Shown here: positions 27,173 through 38,472 of the stretch, piece by piece
Numbering within the stretch: the first letter of the stretch is position 1
Layout of the letters: every line of letters begins with the position of its first letter
Origin: Streptococcus pantholopis
GTDB lineage: Bacteria > Bacillota > Bacilli > Lactobacillales > Streptococcaceae
Reading direction: 5' to 3'
Assembly: GCF_001642085.1 (NCBI RefSeq)
Contig: NZ_CP014699.1
Coordinates: 620,001-684,000, forward strand
DNA length: 64,000 nt
Notes under the pieces: generated by a model
What the model was told of the DNA's origin: nothing
The model's database searches: none
Seen by the model: the letters and a program-made list of their open reading frames with translations, nothing else
Made by a program: the position numbers and the translations under genes

Positions 27173-28381
27173 ATGGCACGTAAAAGAAATTCTATTGACA
27201 GTCGTATTGATTACTCAGTAGTGTTACCTGTTTTTATTCTTCTGCTTATTGGTTTAGCAGCAGTTTATATCGCAACACTGCACGATTATCCAAATAATGT
27301 CACTATGGTGATGACCCAGCAGATTATTTGGATGCTTTGCGGCTGTGTTATTGCTTTTGTTGTTATGCTTTTTAGCACCGAGCTGCTTTGGAAGATCACG
27401 CCTTATCTCTATGTTTTAGGCCTGTTTTTAATGATTCTGCCCTTAATTTTTTACAGCCCGACCCTAGTTGAAGCGACAGGGTCAAAAAACTGGGTGACAA
27501 TCGGTTCGGTCACCTTATTTCAGCCGTCAGAATTTATGAAAATTTCCTACATTTTGATGCTGGCCCGGTCAACTATCTGGTTTCATCAAAAATATCAGGA
27601 GCTGACCTTTAAGCGGGATTTGCAGCTGATTGGCATTTATGCTTTAATTACCCTGCCTGTTATGATCTTTTTGGGCCTGCAGAAAGATTTAGGGACAGCT
27701 ATGGTTTTTATGGCTATACTGGCCGGTATGATTCTGATTTCTGGGATATCTTGGTGGCTGATTTTACCGGTTGTTTTGTTTGTAGCTCTTTGTTTTTTGA
27801 TTTTTATCATTATCTTTCTTATCCCCAACGGCAAAGAGTTTCTTTTCAATCTGGGAATGGATACCTATCAAATTAACCGTATATCCGCTTGGCTGGATCC
27901 TTTCAGCTTTTCAAAAACAATTGCCTATCAGCAAACGCAAAGTATGGTTTCAATCGGTATCGGCGGTTTGTTTGGACGAGGATTTGGAGATGTTGCTTTG
28001 TCGGTGCCGGTTCGCGAAAGCGATATGATTTTTACAGTCATTGCCGAAGATTTCGGCTTTATCGGCAGTGCCATTGTTTTGGGGCTCTATTTGCTTTTGA
28101 TTTACCGTATGATTCGTGTGACATTTGCTTCTAATAATCGGTTTTATGTCTATATTTCGACTGGTTTCATTATGATGATTCTTTTTCATATTTTAGAAAA
28201 TATTGGAGCGGCTATTGGTATTTTACCGCTGACTGGCATTCCTCTGCCTTTTATTTCCCAAGGGGGGAGCGCACTTATCACCAATCTTATCGGCGTAGGC
28301 TTGGTTCTTTCTATGGGATATCAGAACAACTTAAATATTCAAAAAGAGATTGCTGAAAAATTTCTGAGAAGCCGGCGCTGA
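27173..28381 (+). CDS. rodA: Peptidoglycan polymerase RodA (SEDS family)
   Basis: A 402-residue SEDS glycosyltransferase with about ten membrane helices. Conserved segments: NWVTIGSVTLFQPSEFMKISYILMLAR, GLQKDLGTAMVFMAI (the catalytic Asp region), FGRGFGDVALSVPVRESDMIFTVIAEDFGFIGS and LPLTGIPLPFISQGGSALITNLIGVGLVLS. It polymerises glycan strands with a class B PBP for peripheral growth. The full-length match to streptococcal RodA and the neighbourhood with gyrB and ezrA favour RodA over FtsW. Confidence 0.93.
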   Translation: MARKRNSIDSRIDYSVVLPVFILLLIGLAAVYIATLHDYPNNVTMVMTQQIIWMLCGCVIAFVVMLFSTELLWKITPYLYVLGLFLMILPLIFYSPTLVEATGSKNWVTIGSVTLFQPSEFMKISYILMLARSTIWFHQKYQELTFKRDLQLIGIYALITLPVMIFLGLQKDLGTAMVFMAILAGMILISGISWWLILPVVLFVALCFLIFIIIFLIPNGKEFLFNLGMDTYQINRISAWLDPFSFSKTIAYQQTQSMVSIGIGGLFGRGFGDVALSVPVRESDMIFTVIAEDFGFIGSAIVLGLYLLLIYRMIRVTFASNNRFYVYISTGFIMMILFHILENIGAAIGILPLTGIPLPFISQGGSALITNLIGVGLVLSMGYQNNLNIQKEIAEKFLRSRR

Positions 28382-28387
28382 ACACTT

Positions 28388-28416
28388 AGATGGCAGATTT
28401 AAGCCATCTTTTTTTG
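28388..28416 (+). terminator. Terminator after rodA
   Basis: AGATGGC and GCCATCT form the stem, followed by seven T residues. Confidence 0.85.
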
Positions 28417-28496
28417 TGCTTTCAGCAAGGAACGGTATTCAGTTTTCAACGAGATCTTTTTTTGTCTGCTTTTTAACAGTATTTGTGTCTTAAAAT

Positions 28497-28534
28497 AAAA
28501 AAGACAGGCTTCTAATAAGAAGACCTGTCTTTTG
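28497..28534 (-). terminator. Terminator of the Cna/FctA adhesin gene
   Basis: AAAAGACAGG and CCTGTCTTTT form a 10-bp stem; both flanks are A or T rich so it can work in both directions. It lies ~50 bases after the minus-strand adhesin stop. Confidence 0.78.
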
Positions 28535-28584
28535 ATATAAACGGGCAAAGTTTCAGCTTATTCAGCCATCTTAGCAGTAAAACT

Positions 28585-30912
28585 TTACTGCCTATGTAAT
28601 CTACGGAAGTAAATTACCGTAAGGCTTATAGACAGAAGTGCAAAACCAAGAATAACTGCGCCAGCAGATGTGTCTTCACCGGTACTTGGAAGTTTTTTCT
28701 TAGGTCTGTTTGCTGTCGTCGTTGGTGTCGGCTTACCGTTAGTTGTAGTGGTTGTTGTTGGATCAGAAGTACTTGCCCCAGAAGTGACTGTTGTTGGATC
28801 AGAACTACTTGCTGTAGTGGTGGTTGTTGCTGGATCAGAACTACTTGTTTCAGAGGTAGTAGATTCTGTTGACTCTGTTACAAGGGTTGTTCTTGCTTCA
28901 GTCACAGTTGTCGTGACCGGTGAGTCGGTTGTAGTGGCTGCTGGGGTTCCTGTTGTAGTAGTAGCCTCCGTTGTTGTAGTATTTGTGTCTGATGTCGTGC
29001 CTGCTATAGTCGTTGTTGGTTCAGTGGTTGTCGTTGCTTCTGCAGTGGTACTTGCTTCTGATGTCGTAGTAGCTGCAGTCGTTGTCGCAGGTTCGGTTGT
29101 TGTAGGTGCAGCAGTGGTTGTCGCTGACGTTGTAGTGGTCGTAGTTGTCGTTGTTTCTGGTGTATAGATATTTTCAAAAACCGCATCATTGTCTGTGTAG
29201 GTTACGGTTGCACTCAGATTCCCCTGATCATCGGCTTCGACCTTAACAGTGACTTTGATTGGCTCTGCATCATAGGTGATACGGTCAATTGTCTGACCGG
29301 CATTGGCTTCTGTAACGGTGTAGTTGTAAACACCGGCAGTATCATAGGTAAGTTTGGAGAATGTGATGTTGCCATCTGCATCGTTTTTTACTGTTTCAAC
29401 GGCTTCACCAGTTTCATCATTAGTCAGTGTGAATTCAAATTCTTCTGCTTTTAAGTCACGTCCTGTCAGCTTTTTAGTAGCAGCAATGCTTGCTGAGGTT
29501 GTTTTGCGCTGGTTGCTGATTGTTCTAATCACTCCTTCTGAACCGACAGTCACCTCAATCGGAGTGGAGTCAAGTATATAACCTGTTGGTGCAGCCACTT
29601 CTGTAATAGTGAATGCGCCAAGCTTTACATCTTCTTCTGAATAGACAGGGGATTGTGCCACACCATTTTGGTCAGTTGTAACAATTTCTTCAGCTGCAGT
29701 TGCTCCCGCCGGAGGCGTGATTTTGAACTGAGCATTAGGAAGACGATTCAGTGTTTTGCTGTCTACCTTATAAAGTGTGATGCGGTAACCAGTCTGCAAT
29801 TGGATTGTACCGCCGGTTGTGACGACTGAATTGCCTGTATGGTAATAGGTTAGCTGTGTATTCGTGCTAGTTGAAGTGATATCTTTCTCATCAGCTTTCA
29901 TTGAGACCCCATTTTGCACCTTAGTGCCGTCTGCAGGGGCAGTTGTATCATACTGAATTTGGAAACTGGCTGTTTTCCCGTTTTTTACAAATGAAGAGGC
30001 CTTGTTGATTTTTAGAACAAACTGAGTGTAAGATTCATTCCAGTCAATAGTATAATCAGTACCCGGTGCTAACTCTTCTTGATCCATAAGGCTGAAGTCA
30101 TTGCGGTACCAGCCCGCTGTTACTTTGAAAGTCTCAGGAATAAACTGCATTGGCGAGTAGTTTTCTGAAACAGTATCTGTCACTTCAATGGTCTCATAGC
30201 TTTCTTGTCTGGTGTTAATGCGCACTGTCCAGCCATGAACATACTGACCGTTTTTTCCAAGCGTTTCAGATGTCCAGTCTTTACTGCTTATGATTCCGCC
30301 TATTTTAGCAAAATTTTCTTTTTCGATGATGTATGAATAGTCAGAAGGTTTCGCAGGCGAAACTTTGATTTGGTGAGTGATAGTTTTTTCGGTTTCACCT
30401 GATGGAAAGCTGATTTCTGTATTTTCTGTCAGCTCTTCTGCTTTAAACTGAGTATAAAAAGTACCAGATACCCCTTGAATTTCTGTACCACCTTTTTCTT
30501 TAAGGTAATCAGCTAGATTTTTTAGGGTGATAGTAGCAGTGCCGCCAGCTCCTGCCCCGTTTGAAACAACACTTGCTTCTCCGACTGCTATGCCAGTGGC
30601 TTTGTCTGTTAGATCAAAGGTTGTTGCTGTTACAGTAAGCGGCGCAGGAATAGTGAAAGTAAAGGTATCGCCATCACTAAGATTTCCATCGTAAGCACTT
30701 AAGTCAAAATCGACAGCATATCGATAGTTGTTGTTTTGAGTAAGCTGGTAAATCCCGCCGCTTTGGGAGGCTTCCCGGCCATTTGCAACATCCCAAACAA
30801 TGACATTTGTGATAACATTGGTCAGCTCTTTGGCGCTTACAGTTTCAGCGAAGGCTGTTATGCTAAACAAAAGAAGGAATGGGGTTAATAAGCTAATAAA
30901 CTTTTTCTTCAT
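28585..30912 (-). CDS. LPSTG adhesin with collagen-binding-like, Cna_B and FctA-type isopeptide domains
   Basis: A 775-residue wall-anchored MSCRAMM. Signal peptide 1-27; N-terminal adhesin region of two beta-sandwich parts (about 28-330; the second with YVHGWTVRINTRQES and FKVTAGWYRNDF resembles collagen-binding domains of Cna/Cnm); a SpaA/Cna_B domain (about 370-470: YRITLYKVDSKTLNRLPNA...ITEVAAPTGYILD); an FctA/Spy0128-like domain (about 475-590: TTKKLTGRDLKAEEFEFTL-type, YTVTEANAG); a Thr-rich stalk (about 590-735, TTTT/TTE runs like S. mutans Cnm); then LPSTG at 741-745. Intramolecular Lys-Asn isopeptide bonds are likely. AAAGGAGAGGTTCA precedes the start. Ligand is inferred, not shown. 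Confidence 0.9.
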   Translation of the reverse strand: MKKKFISLLTPFLLLFSITAFAETVSAKELTNVITNVIVWDVANGREASQSGGIYQLTQNNNYRYAVDFDLSAYDGNLSDGDTFTFTIPAPLTVTATTFDLTDKATGIAVGEASVVSNGAGAGGTATITLKNLADYLKEKGGTEIQGVSGTFYTQFKAEELTENTEISFPSGETEKTITHQIKVSPAKPSDYSYIIEKENFAKIGGIISSKDWTSETLGKNGQYVHGWTVRINTRQESYETIEVTDTVSENYSPMQFIPETFKVTAGWYRNDFSLMDQEELAPGTDYTIDWNESYTQFVLKINKASSFVKNGKTASFQIQYDTTAPADGTKVQNGVSMKADEKDITSTSTNTQLTYYHTGNSVVTTGGTIQLQTGYRITLYKVDSKTLNRLPNAQFKITPPAGATAAEEIVTTDQNGVAQSPVYSEEDVKLGAFTITEVAAPTGYILDSTPIEVTVGSEGVIRTISNQRKTTSASIAATKKLTGRDLKAEEFEFTLTNDETGEAVETVKNDADGNITFSKLTYDTAGVYNYTVTEANAGQTIDRITYDAEPIKVTVKVEADDQGNLSATVTYTDNDAVFENIYTPETTTTTTTTTSATTTAAPTTTEPATTTAATTTSEASTTAEATTTTEPTTTIAGTTSDTNTTTTEATTTTGTPAATTTDSPVTTTVTEARTTLVTESTESTTSETSSSDPATTTTTASSSDPTTVTSGASTSDPTTTTTTNGKPTPTTTANRPKKKLPSTGEDTSAGAVILGFALLSISLTVIYFRRLHRQ

Positions 30913-30979
30913 TGAACCTCTCCTTTAGGTTTTAAAATTTTAGAACATACTTGATAGTTTTTTCAAGCATGAAAAATAA

Positions 30980-31050
30980 GAGGAGTTGCTATACTCCTAA
31001 AATCATTATAATAAAAAAGTAATTGAATTGCCATCTTTTTTTTTTTTTTT
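30980..31050 (-). promoter_or_regulatory. Adhesin promoter region with 15-base poly-A tract and leader hairpin
   Basis: On the minus strand, A15 (plus-strand T15 at 31036-31050) lies just upstream of the promoter of the adhesin gene; a TATAAT -10 follows at about 31006-31011, then a short hairpin AGGAGT...ACTCCT (30980-30998) in the leader. The homopolymer is in a position where length changes could alter promoter strength. Confidence 0.55.
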
Positions 31051-31963
31051 GAAAATTAAAAATATTTTATGAGGGGATAGAAAGACGTTAACGCTTCTGA
31101 CTGAAAAAACTATCTGCATACTTTATACTTTGATTGTCTGATCCCCCGTCTTGTAAATTTTTTAAAGAGCCAAAATAAACTATTGATAATGACAAGACTG
31201 CCACCAAATTCAGCTGAAATAGTGGTACTTATATTCATTAGTATAACAGGAGAATTGCCGGCTCTAGTATCTTTTTCATAATACTCCCCATCACAAGTCC
31301 CAGTTTAAGAAGGCTTAACCAGCGCCATCAATAGGTTTAAAAAGCCTGCCGCATGCTCACCTGTGCTGATTTATGCTACTGTGCTAATCTATTGAGCAGC
31401 GGTCCATCATCTGATACGAAAAAACTGCATGCCGTCCAGTTCATAATTATTCCGCCGATTAAATCCAATAATAGCACTTGCCAGTGCTAATGCTTTTGTT
31501 TTTATTAACTTACAATACAAAGGCTGCATAAAGTTCAAGCAAAAATAGGGATCTTACGATGAGCCACTAAAGGCTCAAGAGGGAAAGGCTTACTCACAGA
31601 GCAGCCGCACTCGTAAGTTGTCGTTTTTTTGTAAAGAGCTTAGGTCGTGTGCAATGTAACAGTGTCCTTTTTCAGAGCGGTATTTATGCAGCAGCCCATC
31701 TTATTGCTGGAATAAAAACTGTTTCACTTTATACAAAAGCGATATCATTGCAGTCAGATAAACCAAGAAAAACCAATCAACAGACTGTTACAATTATGTT
31801 TTAGATAGCAGCTGGGGGGTGGTTTTGATATCGGTGTTTACTGAGTATCAAAGAGTCCTGAACGGCAGTATGTGATGAGCAGATTTTTAAGTGACTCACT
31901 GCAAGCTGTTTTATTTTAGGATTAAAATATGAAAAGGTGTAAAAATATGTTATAATAGGGAGT
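31051..31963. other. Long intergenic region before the HAD gene
   Basis: No supported gene in over 900 bases. It contains one reverse copy of the intergenic repeat (31510-31653). A TATAAT at 31951-31956 lies only 7 bases before the HAD start codon, so its transcript may be nearly leaderless. Confidence 0.55.
31510..31653 (-). repeat. Intergenic repeat element, reverse copy (short subtype)
   Basis: On the plus strand it reads TACAATACAAAGGCTGC, CAAGCAAAAATAGG, a middle containing TTACTCACAGAGCAGCC, and ends TTTTTTTGTAAAGAGC, TTAGGTCGTGTGCA. These are diverged reverse complements of the right end, middle and left end of the element at 45479-45645 and 37297-37411. Confidence 0.65.
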
Positions 31964-32524
31964 ATGGATTATCATGATTATATTTGGGATTTAGGCGGTA
32001 CACTGCTGGATAATTATGAACTGTCCGCCCAGGCTTTTGCCGAGACTTTGATAATGTTTGGTAAAAAGGCGGATCATGATGAGATTTATGCAAAGTTAAA
32101 AGAATCCACTCAGGCAGCTCTTGCTTATTTTGTCCCTGAAGCAGAAAATTTTCTCACATTTTACCGTATAAATGAAGCAAAGCGGCTGGAAAACCCGGTT
32201 TGTTTTGCTGGTGCAAAAGAAGTGCTGCAGAAAGTTGTGGCATCCGGCGGCCGCAACTTTTTGATTTCGCATCGGGATCAGCAGGTTTTGGAAATTTTGG
32301 ATAAGACGGGGCTTGCTCCTTATTTTACAGAAGTCATCACTTCTGCTAATGGCTTTGCTCGAAAACCGAATCCGCAAAGCCTGCTTTATTTAAAAAATAA
32401 GTATCAGATACGCAAGGGACTGGTTATTGGAGATCGTGATATTGACATAGAAGCCGGTCAAAAAGCAGGTTTTGCTACTTTGCTTTTTGACGGTAAAAAA
32501 TCATTATTGGAGATAGTGACATAA
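31964..32524 (+). CDS. HAD-superfamily hydrolase with altered first motif
   Basis: A 186-residue HAD phosphatase-like protein (Gph/PGP-like cap). Motif I is WDLGGTLLDNYE, where the second Asp of DxDGT is Gly; motif II is FLISHRDQQ, and motifs III/IV are FARKPNPQSLLYLKNKY and GLVIGDRDIDIEAGQKAG. The same DLGGT form is, to my knowledge, typical of this streptococcal orthologue beside gyrB, so catalysis may be altered while the fold is kept. It starts 3 bases before gyrB ends its leader: its stop is immediately followed by gyrB, implying coupling. ATG 31964 has AGGGAG too close, so translation may be leaderless. Confidence 0.85.
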   Translation: MDYHDYIWDLGGTLLDNYELSAQAFAETLIMFGKKADHDEIYAKLKESTQAALAYFVPEAENFLTFYRINEAKRLENPVCFAGAKEVLQKVVASGGRNFLISHRDQQVLEILDKTGLAPYFTEVITSANGFARKPNPQSLLYLKNKYQIRKGLVIGDRDIDIEAGQKAGFATLLFDGKKSLLEIVT

Positions 32525-34477
<1,953 letters not shown>

Positions 34478-34573
34478 TCAGAGATTTTTTGAAAAGCGCA
34501 TAAAAGTATGGTATAATCCTAGCGTTACAATATATTTTTTCACGAAATAAAAAGACCATTTAAGGAGATTAAG

Positions 34574-36298
34574 ATGTCTAGCGGAATTTTATTGCTGATT
34601 ATTGCGGCAGTTCTCTTAGTGATTGTTGCCTATCTGATTGGCGTTATTATACGTAGGCGAAATGATTCGCTGATTGAGAAACTGGAAGAAAGAAGGCAGG
34701 AGCTGTTTGAGCTGCCTGTTAATGAAGAAATCGAGGCCGTTAAATCCATGCATCTGGTTGGTCAGAGTCAGGCTGCTTTTCGCGAGTGGAATCAGAAGTG
34801 GGTTGATCTTTCATTAAACACTTTTTCAGATATTGAGAATCATATTTTTGAAGCAGAAAATTTAAATGATCGTTTTAAGTTTATCCGAGGGAAGCAGGCA
34901 ATTGATAAAATTGACAGTCAGCTGACCTTAGCCGAGGAAGATATCGCTTCAATCCGTGAGGCGCTCGGTGTGCTGAAGGAGCAGGAAGAAAAGAACAGTG
35001 CCCGTGTGACCCATGCTTTAGATTTATATGAAAGCCTGCAGAGTTCGATTAAGGAAAATGAAGATAATTTTGGGGCAACAATGCCTGAAATTGATAAGCA
35101 GCTCAAAAATATCGAAAGCGAATTTTCTCAGTTTGTTGATCTGAATTCGACCGGCGACCCTGTTGAAGCTTCAGAAGTCTTGGATAAGGCTGAGGAGCAT
35201 ACAATTGCACTGGGACAAATCTCAGAGCAGATACCAGCTGTGGTTGCTAAGCTCGAAGATGATTTTCCGGATCAGCTGGATGATTTGGAATCAGGCTACC
35301 GCCGCCTGTTGGAGGAGCGTTATTACTTTCCTGAAAAGGATATTGAGCTGCGTTTTCAGGAAATTCGGGAAGCTATCCATGATAACTCCAACCAGTTGAT
35401 TTCCTTGGATATGGATCGTGCCCGTGAGGAAAATGACCATATCCAGACCAAAATTGATGATCTTTATGATATTTTCGAACGTGAAATTGCGGCCCATAAG
35501 CTTGTTGTAAAAAATAATAAGGTCATTCCCCGTTATATCAAGCATGCTAAAACTAATAACAGACAGCTGGAAAATGAGATTGTCCGCCTCTCGCACAAAT
35601 ATATATTAAGTGAAAGCAAAGATCTTAATGTTGATGGTTTGAGGGGGCAGATAGCAGAAGCTGAGGAGTCTGTCCTGCCGCTTATTCAGCAGTTTACCGA
35701 CAATGAAGCACCTTTCTCTGAACTGCAGCAAAAGTATGAGAAGATATTAGCTACCTTAGCTGAGGTTGAAAACAGTCAGATGGAAGTTTACGGTGAAATT
35801 AAAGATATCGAAATGATTGAAGAGACAGCTCGCAAGCAGCTCGACAAACATATCAATAAACTGCATATGATTAAGCGCTTTATGGAAAAAAGAAATCTCC
35901 CGGGCATTCCGCAGGATTTTTTGTCCCAGTTTTTTACAACCAGTTCACAGCTGGAAGCTCTGATGGATGAGCTAAGTCGAGGCCGTATTAATATTGATGC
36001 TGTTTCCCGCCTGACGGAAGTATCGGCCGGAGCCTTATCCAATTTGGAAGAAACCACTTATCAGGTTGTGGAGGATGCGACCTTGACAGAGCAGCTCCTA
36101 CAGTATGCTAACCGTTACCGCAGCTTTGAGCCAGGTGTCCAAGCCAGCTTTGATACTGCTTTGCAGTTGTTTGAAACCGATTATGATTACGCGGCTTCTT
36201 TTGATGAAATATCTTATGCTCTTGAGTTAGTTGAACCGGGAGTGACAGAGCGTTTTGTCTCTTCTTATGAGAAAACTCGGGAAACAATTCGTTTTTAA
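34574..36298 (+). CDS. ezrA: Septation ring regulator EzrA
   Basis: A 574-residue protein: an N-terminal membrane helix (about 4-25) followed by a basic patch ([22 protein letters not shown]) and long coiled-coil/spectrin-like repeats. EzrA restrains FtsZ-ring assembly and links it to wall synthesis. Start follows AAGGAGATTAAG. Own -10-like TATAATC about 60 bases upstream. Ends at a terminator. Confidence 0.96.
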   Translation: MSSGILLLIIAAVLLVIVAYLIGVIIRRRNDSLIEKLEERRQELFELPVNEEIEAVKSMHLVGQSQAAFREWNQKWVDLSLNTFSDIENHIFEAENLNDRFKFIRGKQAIDKIDSQLTLAEEDIASIREALGVLKEQEEKNSARVTHALDLYESLQSSIKENEDNFGATMPEIDKQLKNIESEFSQFVDLNSTGDPVEASEVLDKAEEHTIALGQISEQIPAVVAKLEDDFPDQLDDLESGYRRLLEERYYFPEKDIELRFQEIREAIHDNSNQLISLDMDRAREENDHIQTKIDDLYDIFEREIAAHKLVVKNNKVIPRYIKHAKTNNRQLENEIVRLSHKYILSESKDLNVDGLRGQIAEAEESVLPLIQQFTDNEAPFSELQQKYEKILATLAEVENSQMEVYGEIKDIEMIEETARKQLDKHINKLHMIKRFMEKRNLPGIPQDFLSQFFTTSSQLEALMDELSRGRINIDAVSRLTEVSAGALSNLEETTYQVVEDATLTEQLLQYANRYRSFEPGVQASFDTALQLFETDYDYAASFDEISYALELVEPGVTERFVSSYEKTRETIRF

Positions 36299-36340
36299 TT
36301 TCAGCATCAAAAGTCTTTAATCAATCCGTTAGATATCCTA

Positions 36341-36380
36341 AAAAACGGGAGAGACAGCTTTGATTGTCTCTTCTGTTTTT
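36341..36380 (+). terminator. Terminator after ezrA
   Basis: AAAACGGGAGAGACA and TGTCTCTTCTGTTTT form a long stem with a few mismatches, then a T run. Confidence 0.82.
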
Positions 36381-36451
36381 GCCAGTTACTGGGCTGGACA
36401 GCTGTTTTCGGCTCAGTCTGTCTTATGCTGAGACAGGCTTTTATTTTTAGC

Positions 36452-36480
36452 TTGCTATTTTCAGAATTTTCTTGTAGAAT
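36452..36480 (+). promoter_or_regulatory. Promoter of the T-box/his transcript
   Basis: TTGCTA (36452-36457) and TAGAAT (36475-36480) with 17-base spacing, just ahead of the T-box leader. Confidence 0.6.
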
Positions 36481-36495
36481 AATAATTATAAAACT

Positions 36496-36756
36496 AAAGC
36501 GTTGAGAGAAAATGATCTGAGATGTCAAAACCAGAGAGTGTTCTGTAATGCTGAGAGGGGCACACAAACCTCAGGTCTCACATTCTTGAGTGCGTATGCG
36601 AAAGCTGTTTTTGCTGATAAGTAGTGTACGACGGCAGGTTCACGTTACGAATCAGAAGTCATGTACTTCATGAGAGCAGCTCAGGCGACTGACTGCTGAA
36701 TTAAGGTGGAACCACGTATGTTACGTCCTTGCAAATGCTTTGCGAGGGCTTTTTTG
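36496..36756 (+). promoter_or_regulatory. T-box leader, probably histidine-specific
   Basis: The diagnostic T-box sequence AAGGTGGAACCACG is at 36703-36716 and is followed by a terminator stem (CCTTGCAAA with TTTGCGAGG, 36727-36747) and a T run (36750-36755). Stem I with an AGAGAG-type box lies at about 36496-36600; the likely specifier region CTCACATTC (36577-36585) contains overlapping CAC and CAT, both His codons. Uncharged tRNA-His would favour antitermination and expression of the his genes that follow. The first his gene is 670 bases away because repeats intervene. Confidence 0.88.
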
Positions 36757-36789
36757 TTATCAGATATAAGGCAATGCTATTTAGATAGA

Positions 36790-37292
36790 TTAATAGGGCT
36801 TAAGAGCTGTGGAGCACGGTATGACAGCGCGAACTTGGAAATGAGAAAGTAAAGGAACCTTTAAACTGAGGTTTTGTCCCGCTTTCTAGGTGTTCTGGCA
36901 GGTGTGCGTCTGCGAAATCAAAGATTTCGGACTTACCGCCAGCCGTAGCCGTCTGAAGGCTTTGTCGCCCTATCGGCCGACCGCACCCTTCTAGTCGTCT
37001 TGGCAGGGGTGCGTCTGCGAAATCGAAGATTTCGGACTTACCGCCAGCCGTAAACGTCTGAAAGCTTTATCGTCCTAGCGGCCGACCGCAGCTTTCTAGT
37101 CGTCTTGGCAGGGGTGCGTCTGCGAAATCGAAGATTTCGGACTTACCGCCAGCCGTAGCCGTCTGAAGGCTTTGTCGCCCTATCGGCCGACCGCACCCTT
37201 CTAGTCGTCTTGGCAGAGGTGCGTCTACGAAATCAAAGATTTCGGACTTACCGCCATTTTTGCTTTGCTCTTTTAGCGGGCTTTGTATCTTG
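36790..37292 (+). repeat. Intergenic repeat element with three-plus tandem 105-bp units
   Basis: Unit starts (GCGTCTGCGAAATC or variant) lie at 36906, 37011, 37116 and 37221: an exact 105-bp period. Units share TTTCGGACTTACCGCCAGCC, CTGAAGGCTTTGTCG and GCCGACCGCACCCTTCTAGT. The element ends with the common right end GCGGGCTTTGTATCTTG. It lies between the T-box and hisC. Confidence 0.9.
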
Positions 37293-37296
37293 TTAA

Positions 37297-37411
37297 TTGA
37301 ACACGGCCTAAACGCTGTGTAAAAAAGATAGACTTCCCTTGAGTTCTTAGTGACTCAGCGGTCAGTCTCCTATTTTTACTTTGCGTTTAATAAGGCCTTT
37401 GTATCTTGTTG
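37297..37411 (+). repeat. Intergenic repeat element, short subtype, abutting hisC
   Basis: Left end TTGAACACGGCCTAAACGC, a central hairpin (GAGTTCTTAGTGACTC), the GGTCAGTCTCCTATTTTT block, and right end GGCCTTTGTATCTTGTTG that runs straight into the hisC ribosome-binding site GAGGAGGG. Confidence 0.82.
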
Positions 37412-37425
37412 TGAGGAGGGATGAT

Positions 37426-38472
37426 ATGATTAAGGGGTTGCGGCATATTACTCCTTATACACCGGGCAGTCAGCCGGCGGGAACTGATATGATTAAACTG
37501 AATACCAATGAAAATGCTTATGCGCCCAGTCCGGAAGTGCAAAGGGCACTTCAGACTTTTGACAGCGGCAGTTTGCGCCGTTATTCCAGTTTAGATCAGG
37601 ATGGTTTGCGTCAGGTTTTGGCAGATCATTTGGCTGTTGCAGCTGACCAAATCATTGTCGGCAATGGTTCAGACGATGTTTTGTCAATGGCTTTTTTAGC
37701 CTTCTTTAATACGCAGCAGCCTGTTCTTTTTCCCGATTTGACTTACGGCTTTTATAAGGTGTGGGCGGATTTATATCATATTAATTATCAAGAAATCCCT
37801 TTGGCAGATGATTTCAGTCTTAGAGAGCAGGACTATCTGGGTCTTAACGGTGGTATAGTTCTTGCTAATCCTAATGCACCGACTGGACTGAGTAAATCTT
37901 TGCAGGAAATTGAAAAAATTGTTCAGGCTAATCAGGATACAGTCGTTGTAATTGATGAAGCTTATGTTAATTTTGGCGGCGAATCTACTCTTCCTTTGCT
38001 GAATAAATATGATAATGTTTTTATTATACGTACTTTTTCAAAGGATGCTTCATTGGCGGGTCTGCGTGTCGGATACGGAGTCGGAAATCCCAAACTGATA
38101 GGAGTAATCAAGGCGGTTAAAAATGCTCTTAATCCTTATAATGTTGATAGTATTGCTGAATGTTTGGCAACTGCCGCAGTGAAATCGTGGGATTATTACA
38201 AACAAGCTAATCAAAAAATTGTTGCAACGAGAGAATGGTTTGCTGCTGAGTTAAAGCGCTTAGGCTTCAGAGTTTTGGAGTCAAAGACAAATTTTATATT
38301 GACAGAACCTTCCGGTGTGACAGCTGGCGATTTATGGACCTACTTACAGTCACGGCATATCTATGTCCGCTATTTTCCAAATGTGGAACGGCTTAAAAAT
38401 TTCCTGCGGATTTCAATCGGAAGGCCAGCAGAAATGGAAAAAGTAGTTCAGGCCATTCAGGAGTTTCTTTAA
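37426..38472 (+). CDS. hisC: Histidinol-phosphate aminotransferase
   Basis: A 348-residue fold-type I PLP enzyme that makes histidinol phosphate from imidazole acetol phosphate. Signatures: [61 protein letters not shown] and the PLP lysine in [20 protein letters not shown] 37426 is chosen: GAGGAGGG precedes it and homologues begin here; a TTG at 37381 lies within the repeat. It opens the his operon and abuts hisZ. Confidence 0.95.
   Translation: MIKGLRHITPYTPGSQPAGTDMIKLNTNENAYAPSPEVQRALQTFDSGSLRRYSSLDQDGLRQVLADHLAVAADQIIVGNGSDDVLSMAFLAFFNTQQPVLFPDLTYGFYKVWADLYHINYQEIPLADDFSLREQDYLGLNGGIVLANPNAPTGLSKSLQEIEKIVQANQDTVVVIDEAYVNFGGESTLPLLNKYDNVFIIRTFSKDASLAGLRVGYGVGNPKLIGVIKAVKNALNPYNVDSIAECLATAAVKSWDYYKQANQKIVATREWFAAELKRLGFRVLESKTNFILTEPSGVTAGDLWTYLQSRHIYVRYFPNVERLKNFLRISIGRPAEMEKVVQAIQEFL

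Noticed and set aside
28670..29167. Val/Ser-rich open frame of 165 codons antisense to the adhesin stalk
   Set aside because: It is the complement of the Thr-rich repeat, which contains few stop codons on the other strand. No ribosome-binding site or family.
36906..37245. Possible CRISPR array
   Set aside because: Repeats are contiguous 105-bp units without variable spacers, and no cas gene is near.
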